Below, one piece after another: positions 30,212-37,139 of a DNA stretch of 64,000 bases. How positions within the stretch are numbered: position 1 is the stretch's first letter; each line of letters begins with the position of its first letter. Source of the stretch: Halomonas maura (GTDB taxonomy: Bacteria; Pseudomonadota; Gammaproteobacteria; Pseudomonadales; Halomonadaceae); contig NZ_JAUFPQ010000023.1 of the NCBI RefSeq assembly GCF_030409305.1, forward strand, positions 1 through 64,000. The letters run 5' to 3'. The notes under the pieces were generated by a model. That model was not told the DNA's origin. It saw nothing but the letters and a program-made list of their open reading frames with translations, and did no database searches. The position numbers and the translations under genes are program-made.

Positions 30212-30781
30212 TTATAACCCAGGCTCGTCGCCCGTCCCCAGCCGGCGGATATTGAGCACGTGGCGCACCAGCACCAGCAGGGTGAAGACGATCACCACCC
30301 GGACATAGTCCGGTGCCAGCCAGAGGGCGGCCAACGGGGCCACGGCGGCGCTGGTCAGCGAGGCGATCGCCGCGTTGCGCATCCACCAGGCCAGCAGGCA
30401 CCACAGCAGCGCGCAGCACAGCGCGACCCTGGGCGTCAGCAACAGCATCACCCCGAAGGCGCTGGCCACGCCCTTGCCGCCGCGAAAGCGATACCAGACC
30501 GGGTAGCTGTGTCCCAGCAGCACGCCCAGCCCGACCAGCCCTTGGGCCCAGGGCGGCAGGCCCAGCAGCATCGCCAGTCCCAGCACCGGCATGCCCTTGG
30601 CGGCATCCACCAGTAGCGTCGCCAGTGCCAGGCGACGACCGTGCAGGCGCAGCACGTTGGAGACGCCGGGGTTACCGGAGCCCGCCAGACGGGGATCGCC
30701 CACCCGGGCCAGCCGACAGACCGTCAGGGCACCGAGCCAGGTGCCGCTGAGATAGCCCAGCGCCATCAACGGCAGCGTCAC
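30212..30781 (-). CDS. plsY: Acyl-phosphate glycerol-3-phosphate acyltransferase PlsY
   Basis: A 189-residue membrane protein with about five helices. Family motifs are GSGNPGVSNVLRLHGRRLA near residue 37, GLGVLLGHSYPVWYRFRGGKGVASAFG in the middle (histidine/GGKG catalytic loop), and RHVLNIRRL near the end. It acylates glycerol-3-phosphate using acyl-phosphate in phospholipid synthesis. The start is uncertain: GTG at 30781 or ATG at 30766; neither has a strong ribosome site. The adjacent folB is divergent, a common gammaproteobacterial order. Confidence 0.93.
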   Translation of the reverse strand: MTLPLMALGYLSGTWLGALTVCRLARVGDPRLAGSGNPGVSNVLRLHGRRLALATLLVDAAKGMPVLGLAMLLGLPPWAQGLVGLGVLLGHSYPVWYRFRGGKGVASAFGVMLLLTPRVALCCALLWCLLAWWMRNAAIASLTSAAVAPLAALWLAPDYVRVVIVFTLLVLVRHVLNIRRLGTGDEPGL

Positions 30782-30945
30782 TTCGAGTTGTGCCGGCACG
30801 ACGGTGTCTCGTGGAGGGTTCGCTGACGATTCTGCCAGCCATGGCCCGGCCGGAACAGCCGGCGGGCGCTGTCGTCCCGCGATGCGCTGTCGTACAATCG
30901 CCCGCCAATCGCCACCATCCTGCCCACCGGCTCGGGGAGCCCTCG

Positions 30946-31302
30946 ATGGATCTCGTACTGATCGAAGCGCTGAAGGTCGACACCGTGATCGGCGTCTACG
31001 ACTGGGAACGCACCCTGACCCAGACCCTGGTGATCGACCTGGCACTGGCCACCGACATCCGCCCGGCCGCGGCGGCCGATGACATCACGCAGACCCTCGA
31101 CTACGCCGCGATCAGCGAGCGCATCGCCGAGTTCGGCGCCCAGCACAGCTTCGCGCTGGTCGAGACCTTCGCCGAGCGGCTCGCCGAGACGCTGCGCCAG
31201 GAGTTCGCCATTCCCTGGCTGCGCCTCACCCTGCGCAAGCCCGGCGCGGTGCCCGCCGCCGCTGCGGTGGGCGTGTGCATCGAGCGGGGAGCGGGGCGCT
31301 GA
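30946..31302 (+). CDS. folB: Dihydroneopterin aldolase
   Basis: A 118-residue FolB: MDLVLIEALKVDTVIGVYDWE, then TLDYAAISERIAEF and the conserved VETFAERLAETL. It produces 6-hydroxymethyl-dihydropterin for folate. The ATG at 30946 has GGGGAG upstream. It overlaps folK by one base, so both are coupled. TACAAT at 30893-30898 may be its -10 element. Confidence 0.95.
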   Translation: MDLVLIEALKVDTVIGVYDWERTLTQTLVIDLALATDIRPAAAADDITQTLDYAAISERIAEFGAQHSFALVETFAERLAETLRQEFAIPWLRLTLRKPGAVPAAAAVGVCIERGAGR

Positions 31303-31820
31303 TGGCCCGGGTCTGCGTCAGCATCGGCAGCAACATCGAACGGGAGCACCACGTGCGCGTCTGCCTGGACGCCCTGGCCGAGACCTTCCCGGCCCTGCGC
31401 ATCTCGCGGGTCTACGAGAGCGAGCCGGTGGGCTTCGAGGACGGCCGCAACTTCTTCAACCTGGTCGCGGTGTTCGAGAGCGACTGGTCGGTGGGCGCGC
31501 TGCAGGCCTGGTGCAAGCGGCTGGAGTTCGCCAACGGCCGGCGCCCGAACAGCCCCAAGTTCAGCCCCCGCACCCTGGATATCGACCTGCTCAGCGTGGA
31601 TGCCCTGACCGGCGAGCATGACGGCGTGGAGCTGCCGCGGGCCGATATCCTGCACCACGCCTTCGTGCTGCGGCCCCTGGCGGAACTGCTGCCCGACACC
31701 CGTCACCCGATCAGCGGCGAGCGCTATCTGGCGCTGTGGCAGGCCTTCGACGCCGACCAGCAGCCCCTCTGGCCGGTGGCCTTCGTGTGGCGGGGGCGGG
31801 TGCTGTCCGGCGAGGCCTGA
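31302..31820 (+). CDS. folK: 2-amino-4-hydroxy-6-hydroxymethyldihydropteridine pyrophosphokinase
   Basis: A 172-residue HPPK beginning MARVCVSIGSNIEREHHVR, with the signature RTLDIDLL near residue 92 and LPRADILHHAFVLRPLAEL. It pyrophosphorylates the FolB product. Start ATG at 31302 shares a base with the folB stop. Its stop lies 3 bp from the cca stop on the other strand, leaving no room for a separate terminator. Confidence 0.95.
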   Translation: MARVCVSIGSNIEREHHVRVCLDALAETFPALRISRVYESEPVGFEDGRNFFNLVAVFESDWSVGALQAWCKRLEFANGRRPNSPKFSPRTLDIDLLSVDALTGEHDGVELPRADILHHAFVLRPLAELLPDTRHPISGERYLALWQAFDADQQPLWPVAFVWRGRVLSGEA

Positions 31821-31823
31821 GGC

Positions 31824-32972
31824 TCAGCCCTCGGCCAGCACCTCGTCGATCACCGCCCGGCGACGCCGGGCCAGTTCCTCGCCCAGCGCCCGCCCCTTGT
31901 AGCCCTCCTCGACCAGCCCCCTGGGCAGGATCTGCGCGGCCAGGCGCCAGGCCAGCGCCAGGTCGGCCGCCAGGCCGGAGTCGTCCATGCTGACCAGGGC
32001 GATCAGCGGCGCCACCCGCTCGGCCCGTCGCCAGGCATCGATGCCGTCGAGCCAGGCCATCACCCTGCCCCCGTCCATCCGCCCCGCCCGGGCCGCCGCG
32101 CACAGCGTCCGGGTCATGGCCGCCTGGTCGGCCAGCCGGCGTGGCGCCTTCGGCAGCTTCAAGCGCTCGGCCAGGGCCTCACGCGCCTCGCCCTCCAGGT
32201 GCTCCACCAGGCGGGCCCAGCGCCAGCGGGGCTCCTCGTCGGTCGGGATGTCCTCGGGCAGGCAGGGCAGCCGCCCCAGGGCCTCGTCCAGCCCCGCAGG
32301 GTCGGCGGCGAGCTCCGGCATCAGCGCCCCCAGGGCCCCGCAGTCGTGGAGCGCCTGGAAGTAGACGTCGGGCCAGGGCTCGCCGAGGGCCTTCTCGGTC
32401 TCGGCCCAGACCCGCTCGGCCACCAGGTGGGCGAGCTCGCCACTGACCACCAGCTCGTGCATCAGCGCGCGGGTCTCCTCGGCGATGACGAAGCCGAGTC
32501 CGGCGTAGCGGGCCAGGAAGCGGGCGGTGCGCAGCACCCGCAGCGGGTCCTCGACGAAGGCCGGCGAGACGTGCCGCAGCACCCGGGCCTGCAAGTCGGC
32601 GAGGCCCCCATAGGGGTCCACGAGCTCGCCTTCCGGGGTCTCCGCCATGGCATTGATGGTCAGGTCGCGCCGGACCAGGTCCTCCTCCAGGCTGACCTCG
32701 GGGCTGGCCTGGACCTCGAAGCCGGTGTAGCCGTGCCCCGACTTGCGCTCGGTGCGCGCCAGGGCGAATTCCTCGTGGCTCTCGGGGTGCAGGAACACCG
32801 GGAAGTCGCGCCCCACGGGCTTGAAGCCGCGCCGCGTCAGGGTCTCGGGCGTGGCACCCACCACCACCCAGTCGACATCGGTGACCGGCCAGCCCAGCCG
32901 GGCGTCGCGCACCGCCCCGCCGACCCGGTAGACCTCGAGCCCCTCGAGGAGGCCGTCACGGCGGGCCGGCAT
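31824..32972 (-). CDS. cca: CCA tRNA nucleotidyltransferase (without HD domain)
   Basis: A 382-residue class II enzyme adding CCA to tRNA 3' ends. Head domain: [33 protein letters not shown], the [11 protein letters not shown] motif. E. coli Cca (412 residues) has a C-terminal HD phosphohydrolase domain; here that histidine segment is missing around residue 230, and [21 protein letters not shown] follows instead. It sits at the end of the lptD operon, 3 bp after glpE. Confidence 0.95.
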   Translation of the reverse strand: MPARRDGLLEGLEVYRVGGAVRDARLGWPVTDVDWVVVGATPETLTRRGFKPVGRDFPVFLHPESHEEFALARTERKSGHGYTGFEVQASPEVSLEEDLVRRDLTINAMAETPEGELVDPYGGLADLQARVLRHVSPAFVEDPLRVLRTARFLARYAGLGFVIAEETRALMHELVVSGELAHLVAERVWAETEKALGEPWPDVYFQALHDCGALGALMPELAADPAGLDEALGRLPCLPEDIPTDEEPRWRWARLVEHLEGEAREALAERLKLPKAPRRLADQAAMTRTLCAAARAGRMDGGRVMAWLDGIDAWRRAERVAPLIALVSMDDSGLAADLALAWRLAAQILPRGLVEEGYKGRALGEELARRRRAVIDEVLAEG

Positions 32973-32975
32973 GGC

Positions 32976-33305
32976 TCAGGCCTCCACCCGTTCGGGATGG
33001 CGGTGCTGCCAGCCGACGAAGCCGCCGTCGAGGCTGTAGACCTCGCCGAAGCCCTGGCCGGCCAGCCAGGCCGCGGCCTGCTGGCTGGAGTGGCCGTGGT
33101 AGCAGACCACCACCAGCGGCGTTTCCCGGGGTGCCTCGGCCAGCAGGGCCGGCACACCGTCGTTGTCCAGATGGCGGCTGCCGGGGATGTGGCCGGCGAC
33201 GAAGCTCGCCGGGTCGCGGATATCGACCAGGGTCAGGGGCCGATCCCCCTCGAGCCAGGCGCCGAGGGTGGGAATGTCCAGGTGCTGGAAGGTGGCGGCG
33301 GTCAT
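32976..33305 (-). CDS. glpE: Thiosulfate sulfurtransferase GlpE (rhodanese)
   Basis: A 109-residue single-domain rhodanese: VDIRDPASFVAGHIPGSRHL, the catalytic cysteine loop VVVCYHGHSSQQAA and VYSLDGGFVGWQ. The ATG at 33305 was chosen as the shorter start since the upstream frame has no ribosome site. It transfers sulphur from thiosulfate to thiols or cyanide. Between apaH and cca. Confidence 0.93.
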   Translation of the reverse strand: MTAATFQHLDIPTLGAWLEGDRPLTLVDIRDPASFVAGHIPGSRHLDNDGVPALLAEAPRETPLVVVCYHGHSSQQAAAWLAGQGFGEVYSLDGGFVGWQHRHPERVEA

Positions 33306-33331
33306 GTGAGTCTCCGGGTCGGGAAGGGGAT

Positions 33332-34138
33332 TCAGTGGCGGCTGGGTACGCTGACCCGCTCGCCGGTCGCCAGGTCCAGGGCCGTCAGGGCCCCGCCCCA
33401 GATACAACCGGTGTCCAGGGCCTCGGCCCGCACCCGACTGCCCGGGGTGGTGCCCTGCAGGGCGGCCCAGTGGCCGAACAGCAGCCGGGGATCATCGTCC
33501 CGGGGGTACTGGAACCAGGGGGCGAAGCCCGGCGGGGCAGCGTCGAGCCCCTCCTTGGCGGCGAAGTCGAGGCAACCCCGGGCATCGATGAAGCGCATGC
33601 GGGTGAAGGTGTTGACGATCACCCGCAGGCGATCGATGCCGTCCAGGTCGTCGCACCAGCAGGCCGGCTCGTTGCCGTACATCTGGCGCAGGAAGGCACC
33701 GGAGCGCTCGCCGGCGAGGGCGCTCTCCAGCTCGCCCGCCAGGCGCCCGGCCTGGTCGAGCCCCCACTGGGGCGGCAGCCCGGCATGGCTCATCAGGGTA
33801 TCGCCGTCGCGCACCAGCAGCGGCCGGCTCTGCAGCCAGTCGAGCAGTGCCTCCCGATCCGGCGCCTCGAGAATCGCCGCCAAGGTGTCCTTGCGCTTGG
33901 CCCGCGCCCCGCCCCGGGCCACGGCCAGCAGGTGCAGGTCATGGTTGCCCAATACCACCTGGGCCGCCTCGCCGAGGGCCTCGACCTCGCGCAGGCAAGC
34001 CAGCGATCCCGGCCCCCGGTTGACCAGGTCACCGGCCAGCCAGAGCCGGTCGCGGCGAGGGTCGAAGGCCAGCCGCTCGAGCAGGGCGACGAATTCGGCG
34101 TGACAGCCCTGCAGGTCGCCGATGGCATAGGTGGACAT
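33332..34138 (-). CDS. apaH: Bis(5'-nucleosyl)-tetraphosphatase (symmetrical)
   Basis: A 268-residue metallophosphatase that hydrolyses Ap4A to ADP. Motifs MSTYAIGDLQGC, LAGDLVNRGPGSL, VLGNHDLHLLA, and GHWAALQG. Start ATG at 34138 after GGAGGG; the longer frame to 34783 overlaps apaG. 32 bp after apaG; the apaG-apaH pair is conserved. Confidence 0.96.
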   Translation of the reverse strand: MSTYAIGDLQGCHAEFVALLERLAFDPRRDRLWLAGDLVNRGPGSLACLREVEALGEAAQVVLGNHDLHLLAVARGGARAKRKDTLAAILEAPDREALLDWLQSRPLLVRDGDTLMSHAGLPPQWGLDQAGRLAGELESALAGERSGAFLRQMYGNEPACWCDDLDGIDRLRVIVNTFTRMRFIDARGCLDFAAKEGLDAAPPGFAPWFQYPRDDDPRLLFGHWAALQGTTPGSRVRAEALDTGCIWGGALTALDLATGERVSVPSRH

Positions 34139-34170
34139 GGGCCCTCCGTGTCGGCAGTGGGTGACGGCGC

Positions 34171-34560
34171 TCAGTGCACCTGGTTGGGACCGGCCAGGCG
34201 AAAGGGCGCGATGGCCACCTCGAAGGGCCGCTGGGTGGCGGTGTCGACGCAGGTGAAGTCCCCCTCCATCACCCCCACCGGGCCGTCGAGGATCGCCCGG
34301 CTGGTGTAGCGAAAGGTCTGGCCGGGGCCGATCATCGGCTGCTGGCCGACCACCCCCTTGCCGCGAACCTCCTGCACCTTGCCGCTGCCCTGGGTGATCT
34401 TCCAGTGGCGCGCCAGCAGCTGCATGCTGTGCCCGGAATGGTTGTGCACCGTGATGGTATAGCTGAACACGAAGCGCTCTTCCTCCGGCGCCGACTCGTC
34501 CTCCCGGAAGGCGGGCTCGACGTCGACGCGGATCTCGTCGCCCAGCGATGACGGGGTCAT
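34171..34560 (-). CDS. apaG: ApaG protein
   Basis: A 129-residue ApaG, a small beta-sandwich (fibronectin-III-like) protein of unclear role. Motifs: FSYTITVHNHSGHSMQLLAR and WKITQGSGKVQEVRGKGVVG, the conserved GPGQTFRYTS and GVMEGDFTC. Its start overlaps the end of rsmA by 4 bp. Confidence 0.95.
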   Translation of the reverse strand: MTPSSLGDEIRVDVEPAFREDESAPEEERFVFSYTITVHNHSGHSMQLLARHWKITQGSGKVQEVRGKGVVGQQPMIGPGQTFRYTSRAILDGPVGVMEGDFTCVDTATQRPFEVAIAPFRLAGPNQVH

Positions 34561-35369
34561 GATGCCTCCCCTTGCGCGGACAGGTGATTGGCGATACGCA
34601 CGAATTCCTCCACCGTGAGGGTCTGGGGGCGGCGGCCCGGGTCGATGCCCAGGGCCTCCAGGTCGCCGGCGGCGAGGCGCCCCTTGAGATTGTTGCGCAG
34701 GGTCTTGCGGCGCTGGGCGAAGGCCTCGCGCACCAGCTGGAACAGCAGCACCTCGTCGCGTGCCGCCTGGGGCAGGCTCGCATGGGGGGTCAACCGCACG
34801 ATGGCCGACTCCACCTTGGGCCGCGGCACGAAGGCCTCCGGCGGCACCGTGAACAGCGACTCGACCCGACAGTGGTACTGGGCGAGCACCGAGAGGCGAC
34901 CGCGGTCGGCCCCGCCCGGTGGCGCGGCGAGCCGCTCCACCACCTCCTTCTGCAGCATGAAGTGCATGTCGGCGACGGCATCGCCGGCCTGGAGCAGGTG
35001 GTCGATCAGCGGGGTGGAGATGTTGTAGGGCAGGTTGCCCACCACCCGCAGCGGCGGCCCGTCGCCGCGCAGGGCGCGGAAGTCGACCTTGAGCGCATCG
35101 CCCTCGTGGATGACGAAACCCGGCTGGTCGAAGAACTGCACGCGCAGCCCCGGGATCAGGTCACGGTCCAGCTCGATCACCTCGAGCTGGCCGCCCGCCG
35201 CCTCGAGCAGCGGCTCGGTGAGGGCGCCCTGGCCGGGACCGATCTCCACCAGGCGCTCGCCGGAGCGGGCGCCGATGGCCCGCACCAGTCGCGAGATGAT
35301 GCCGGGGTCACGCAGGAAATTCTGGCCGAAGCGCTTGCGCGCGCGATGACCCTGGGGGCGGGATGCCAT
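34557..35369 (-). CDS. rsmA: 16S rRNA dimethyltransferase RsmA (KsgA)
   Basis: A 270-residue SAM methyltransferase that dimethylates A1518 and A1519 of 16S rRNA. Motifs: RKRFGQNFLRDPGII, VEIGPGQGALTEPLLE, and the catalytic NLPYNISTPLI. ATG at 35369 has AAGGA; the frame continues to 35546 but without support. Kasugamycin sensitivity factor in E. coli. Confidence 0.96.
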   Translation of the reverse strand: MASRPQGHRARKRFGQNFLRDPGIISRLVRAIGARSGERLVEIGPGQGALTEPLLEAAGGQLEVIELDRDLIPGLRVQFFDQPGFVIHEGDALKVDFRALRGDGPPLRVVGNLPYNISTPLIDHLLQAGDAVADMHFMLQKEVVERLAAPPGGADRGRLSVLAQYHCRVESLFTVPPEAFVPRPKVESAIVRLTPHASLPQAARDEVLLFQLVREAFAQRRKTLRNNLKGRLAAGDLEALGIDPGRRPQTLTVEEFVRIANHLSAQGEAS

Positions 35370-35416
35370 GACTGTGTCCTTCTGTTCGATTCGATCCGAC
35401 GCGCCGCTGTGGCGCC

Positions 35417-36472
35417 TCAGGCGTGCCCGCCGCGGCGGGCCATGTCGGCGGCCAGCGCCACGGCCACGGCGAGGCTGCCGGGGTCGGCCTCGCCCCGGCC
35501 GGCCAGGTCCAGGGCCGTGCCGTGGTCCACCGAGGTGCGCACCCACGGCAGGCCGAGGGTGATGTTGGCGGCGCGGCCGAAGCCGGCGTACTTGAGCACC
35601 GGCAGGCCCTGGTCATGATACATCGCCAGCACCGCGTCCACGCCCGCCAGGTGGCGCGGGGTGAACAGGGTATCCGCCGGCAGCGGTCCGTCAAGGGTCA
35701 GGCCCTCCTGGCGCAGCCGCGCCAGGGTCGGGGCGATGACCTCGAGCTCCTCGCGGCCCAGGTGACCGTCCTCGCCGGCATGGGGGTTGAGGCCGCAGAC
35801 GGCGATGCGCGGCGCCGCCACCCCGAACCAGCGGCGGAGGTCGGCGTCGAGGATGCGCAGGAGCCGCGCCAGCCGCTCGGGCGTCACGGCATCGCTGACC
35901 TCGCGCAGCGGCAGGTGGGTGGTGGCCAGGGCCACCCGCAGCGCGCTGCCGCCCCGCCAGTCCGGGGCCTCGGCATGCAGGGCCCGGTCGGTGGCGAGCA
36001 TCATCACCACCTCGTCGACCCCACAGGCGTCGCGCAGGTATTCGGTATGGCCGCGGAAGCCGGCATGGCCGGCCTCGAGGATCACGGCCTTGTGCAGGGG
36101 CGCGGTGACCAGCCCCGCGGCCTCGCCGTCGCGACAGCCGCGGACGGCCCGGTCGAGGGTCTCGAGGACATAGTCGGCGTTGCGGGTGTCGAGCACGCCC
36201 GGCCGGCAGGGCGCGCGCAGGGGCACCGGCCAGACCGCCAGCCGCCCCGGGCACGGCGCCGGCGGCGCCTCGTGGGGGGCCAGCTCGACCAGCTCCAGGG
36301 GCCGGCCGAGGGACGCGGCCCGCTCGGCCAGCAGATCGGGATCGCCCACCGCCACGACCCGGTGGTCCGCGGCCCCGGCACCCGGCACCTCGGTCGCCAG
36401 CATCACCGCGAGTTCCGGGCCGATGCCGGCCGGCTCACCGGTGGTCAGCGCCAGCACCGGGGATGCCCTCAT
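35417..36472 (-). CDS. pdxA: 4-hydroxythreonine-4-phosphate dehydrogenase
   Basis: A 351-residue PdxA of pyridoxal phosphate synthesis. Motifs: ALTTGEPAGIGPELAV, TAPLHKAVILEAG, HTEYLRDACG, GLNPHAGEDGHLGREE and AMYHDQGLPVLKYAGFGRA, with the metal histidines. It overlaps surA by 4 bp (ATGA) and precedes rsmA by 47 bp, the standard order. Confidence 0.96.
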   Translation of the reverse strand: MRASPVLALTTGEPAGIGPELAVMLATEVPGAGAADHRVVAVGDPDLLAERAASLGRPLELVELAPHEAPPAPCPGRLAVWPVPLRAPCRPGVLDTRNADYVLETLDRAVRGCRDGEAAGLVTAPLHKAVILEAGHAGFRGHTEYLRDACGVDEVVMMLATDRALHAEAPDWRGGSALRVALATTHLPLREVSDAVTPERLARLLRILDADLRRWFGVAAPRIAVCGLNPHAGEDGHLGREELEVIAPTLARLRQEGLTLDGPLPADTLFTPRHLAGVDAVLAMYHDQGLPVLKYAGFGRAANITLGLPWVRTSVDHGTALDLAGRGEADPGSLAVAVALAADMARRGGHA

Positions 36473-37107
36473 GAGCCGGACTCGAGCCGCTCGTCGATGA
36501 AGGCATCGGCGCGGATCTCCTGGATCCAGGCCTCCATCTCGTCGCTGACCTTGCGCTGGAACAGCGCCTCGCGGGCCTGGTCACGGCTGACGTTACCGCC
36601 CTGCTGCTCGATGTAGCGCTCCACTTCCCGCTCGGAGAGGTTCACGCGGCTGGCCACCCGGCGCTGCTGCAGCTCGCGCATCAGCAGCTCGCGACGCACC
36701 TGGTCGCGGACCACGCCCAGCGACAGGCCGTCGGCCTCCAGGGCGTCGGCGAACTGCTCGAGGGTCATGTTGTTGCCCTCGGCGATGGCCCGCACCTGGC
36801 GGTTGAGCTCGGTATCGTCGACGCTGAGGTTGGCCTCGCGGGCCATCTGCAGCTGGATCTCCTCGACGATCATGCGATCGAGCACCTGCTCGCGCAGCGC
36901 CGCCTCGGGCGGCTGCTCGACGCCCCGGGCCCTCAGCCGGTTGCGCGTCTGGGCGAGGCGATCCTCGAGTTGGGTGGCCATGATGGCTCCCTCGTTGACC
37001 ACCGCCACGATGCGGTCCAGCGGCTGGCGCGCCTGGGCCAGGCCGGCCAGGGGCGTCAGGGCGAGGCATAGGCCCAGCATCAGGGTGGCGAGTTGTCGAC
37101 TGCGCAT
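36469..37107 (-). CDS. surA: Minimal SurA-like periplasmic chaperone without PPIase domains
   Basis: A 212-residue protein with signal peptide 1-26 (LAQA). The N-terminal SurA domain (LDRIVAVVNEGAIMATQLE, REQVLDRMIVEEIQLQMARE, LSVDDTELNRQVRAIAEGNN, MTLEQFADALEADGLS) runs to about residue 165. It then passes straight into the C-terminal helix (FQRKVSDEMEAWIQEIRADA). E. coli SurA is 428 residues with two parvulin domains between these parts; both are absent, with no frameshift or remnant seen. The remaining modules are those known to be needed for outer-membrane protein chaperoning. Position between lptD and pdxA is the standard surA place. Start ATG at 37107 has AGAGGA nine bases upstream; ATG at 37125 is possible. 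Confidence 0.93.
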   Translation of the reverse strand: MRSRQLATLMLGLCLALTPLAGLAQARQPLDRIVAVVNEGAIMATQLEDRLAQTRNRLRARGVEQPPEAALREQVLDRMIVEEIQLQMAREANLSVDDTELNRQVRAIAEGNNMTLEQFADALEADGLSLGVVRDQVRRELLMRELQQRRVASRVNLSEREVERYIEQQGGNVSRDQAREALFQRKVSDEMEAWIQEIRADAFIDERLESGS

Positions 37108-37139
37108 GTCTGTCTTTCCTCTCATCGGTGTCGGTTGCC

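Noticed and set aside
30108..30308. Short frame encoding [15 protein letters not shown] and more
   Set aside because: It is the translated tsaD repeat; no start site or family match beyond it, so it is treated as a remnant.
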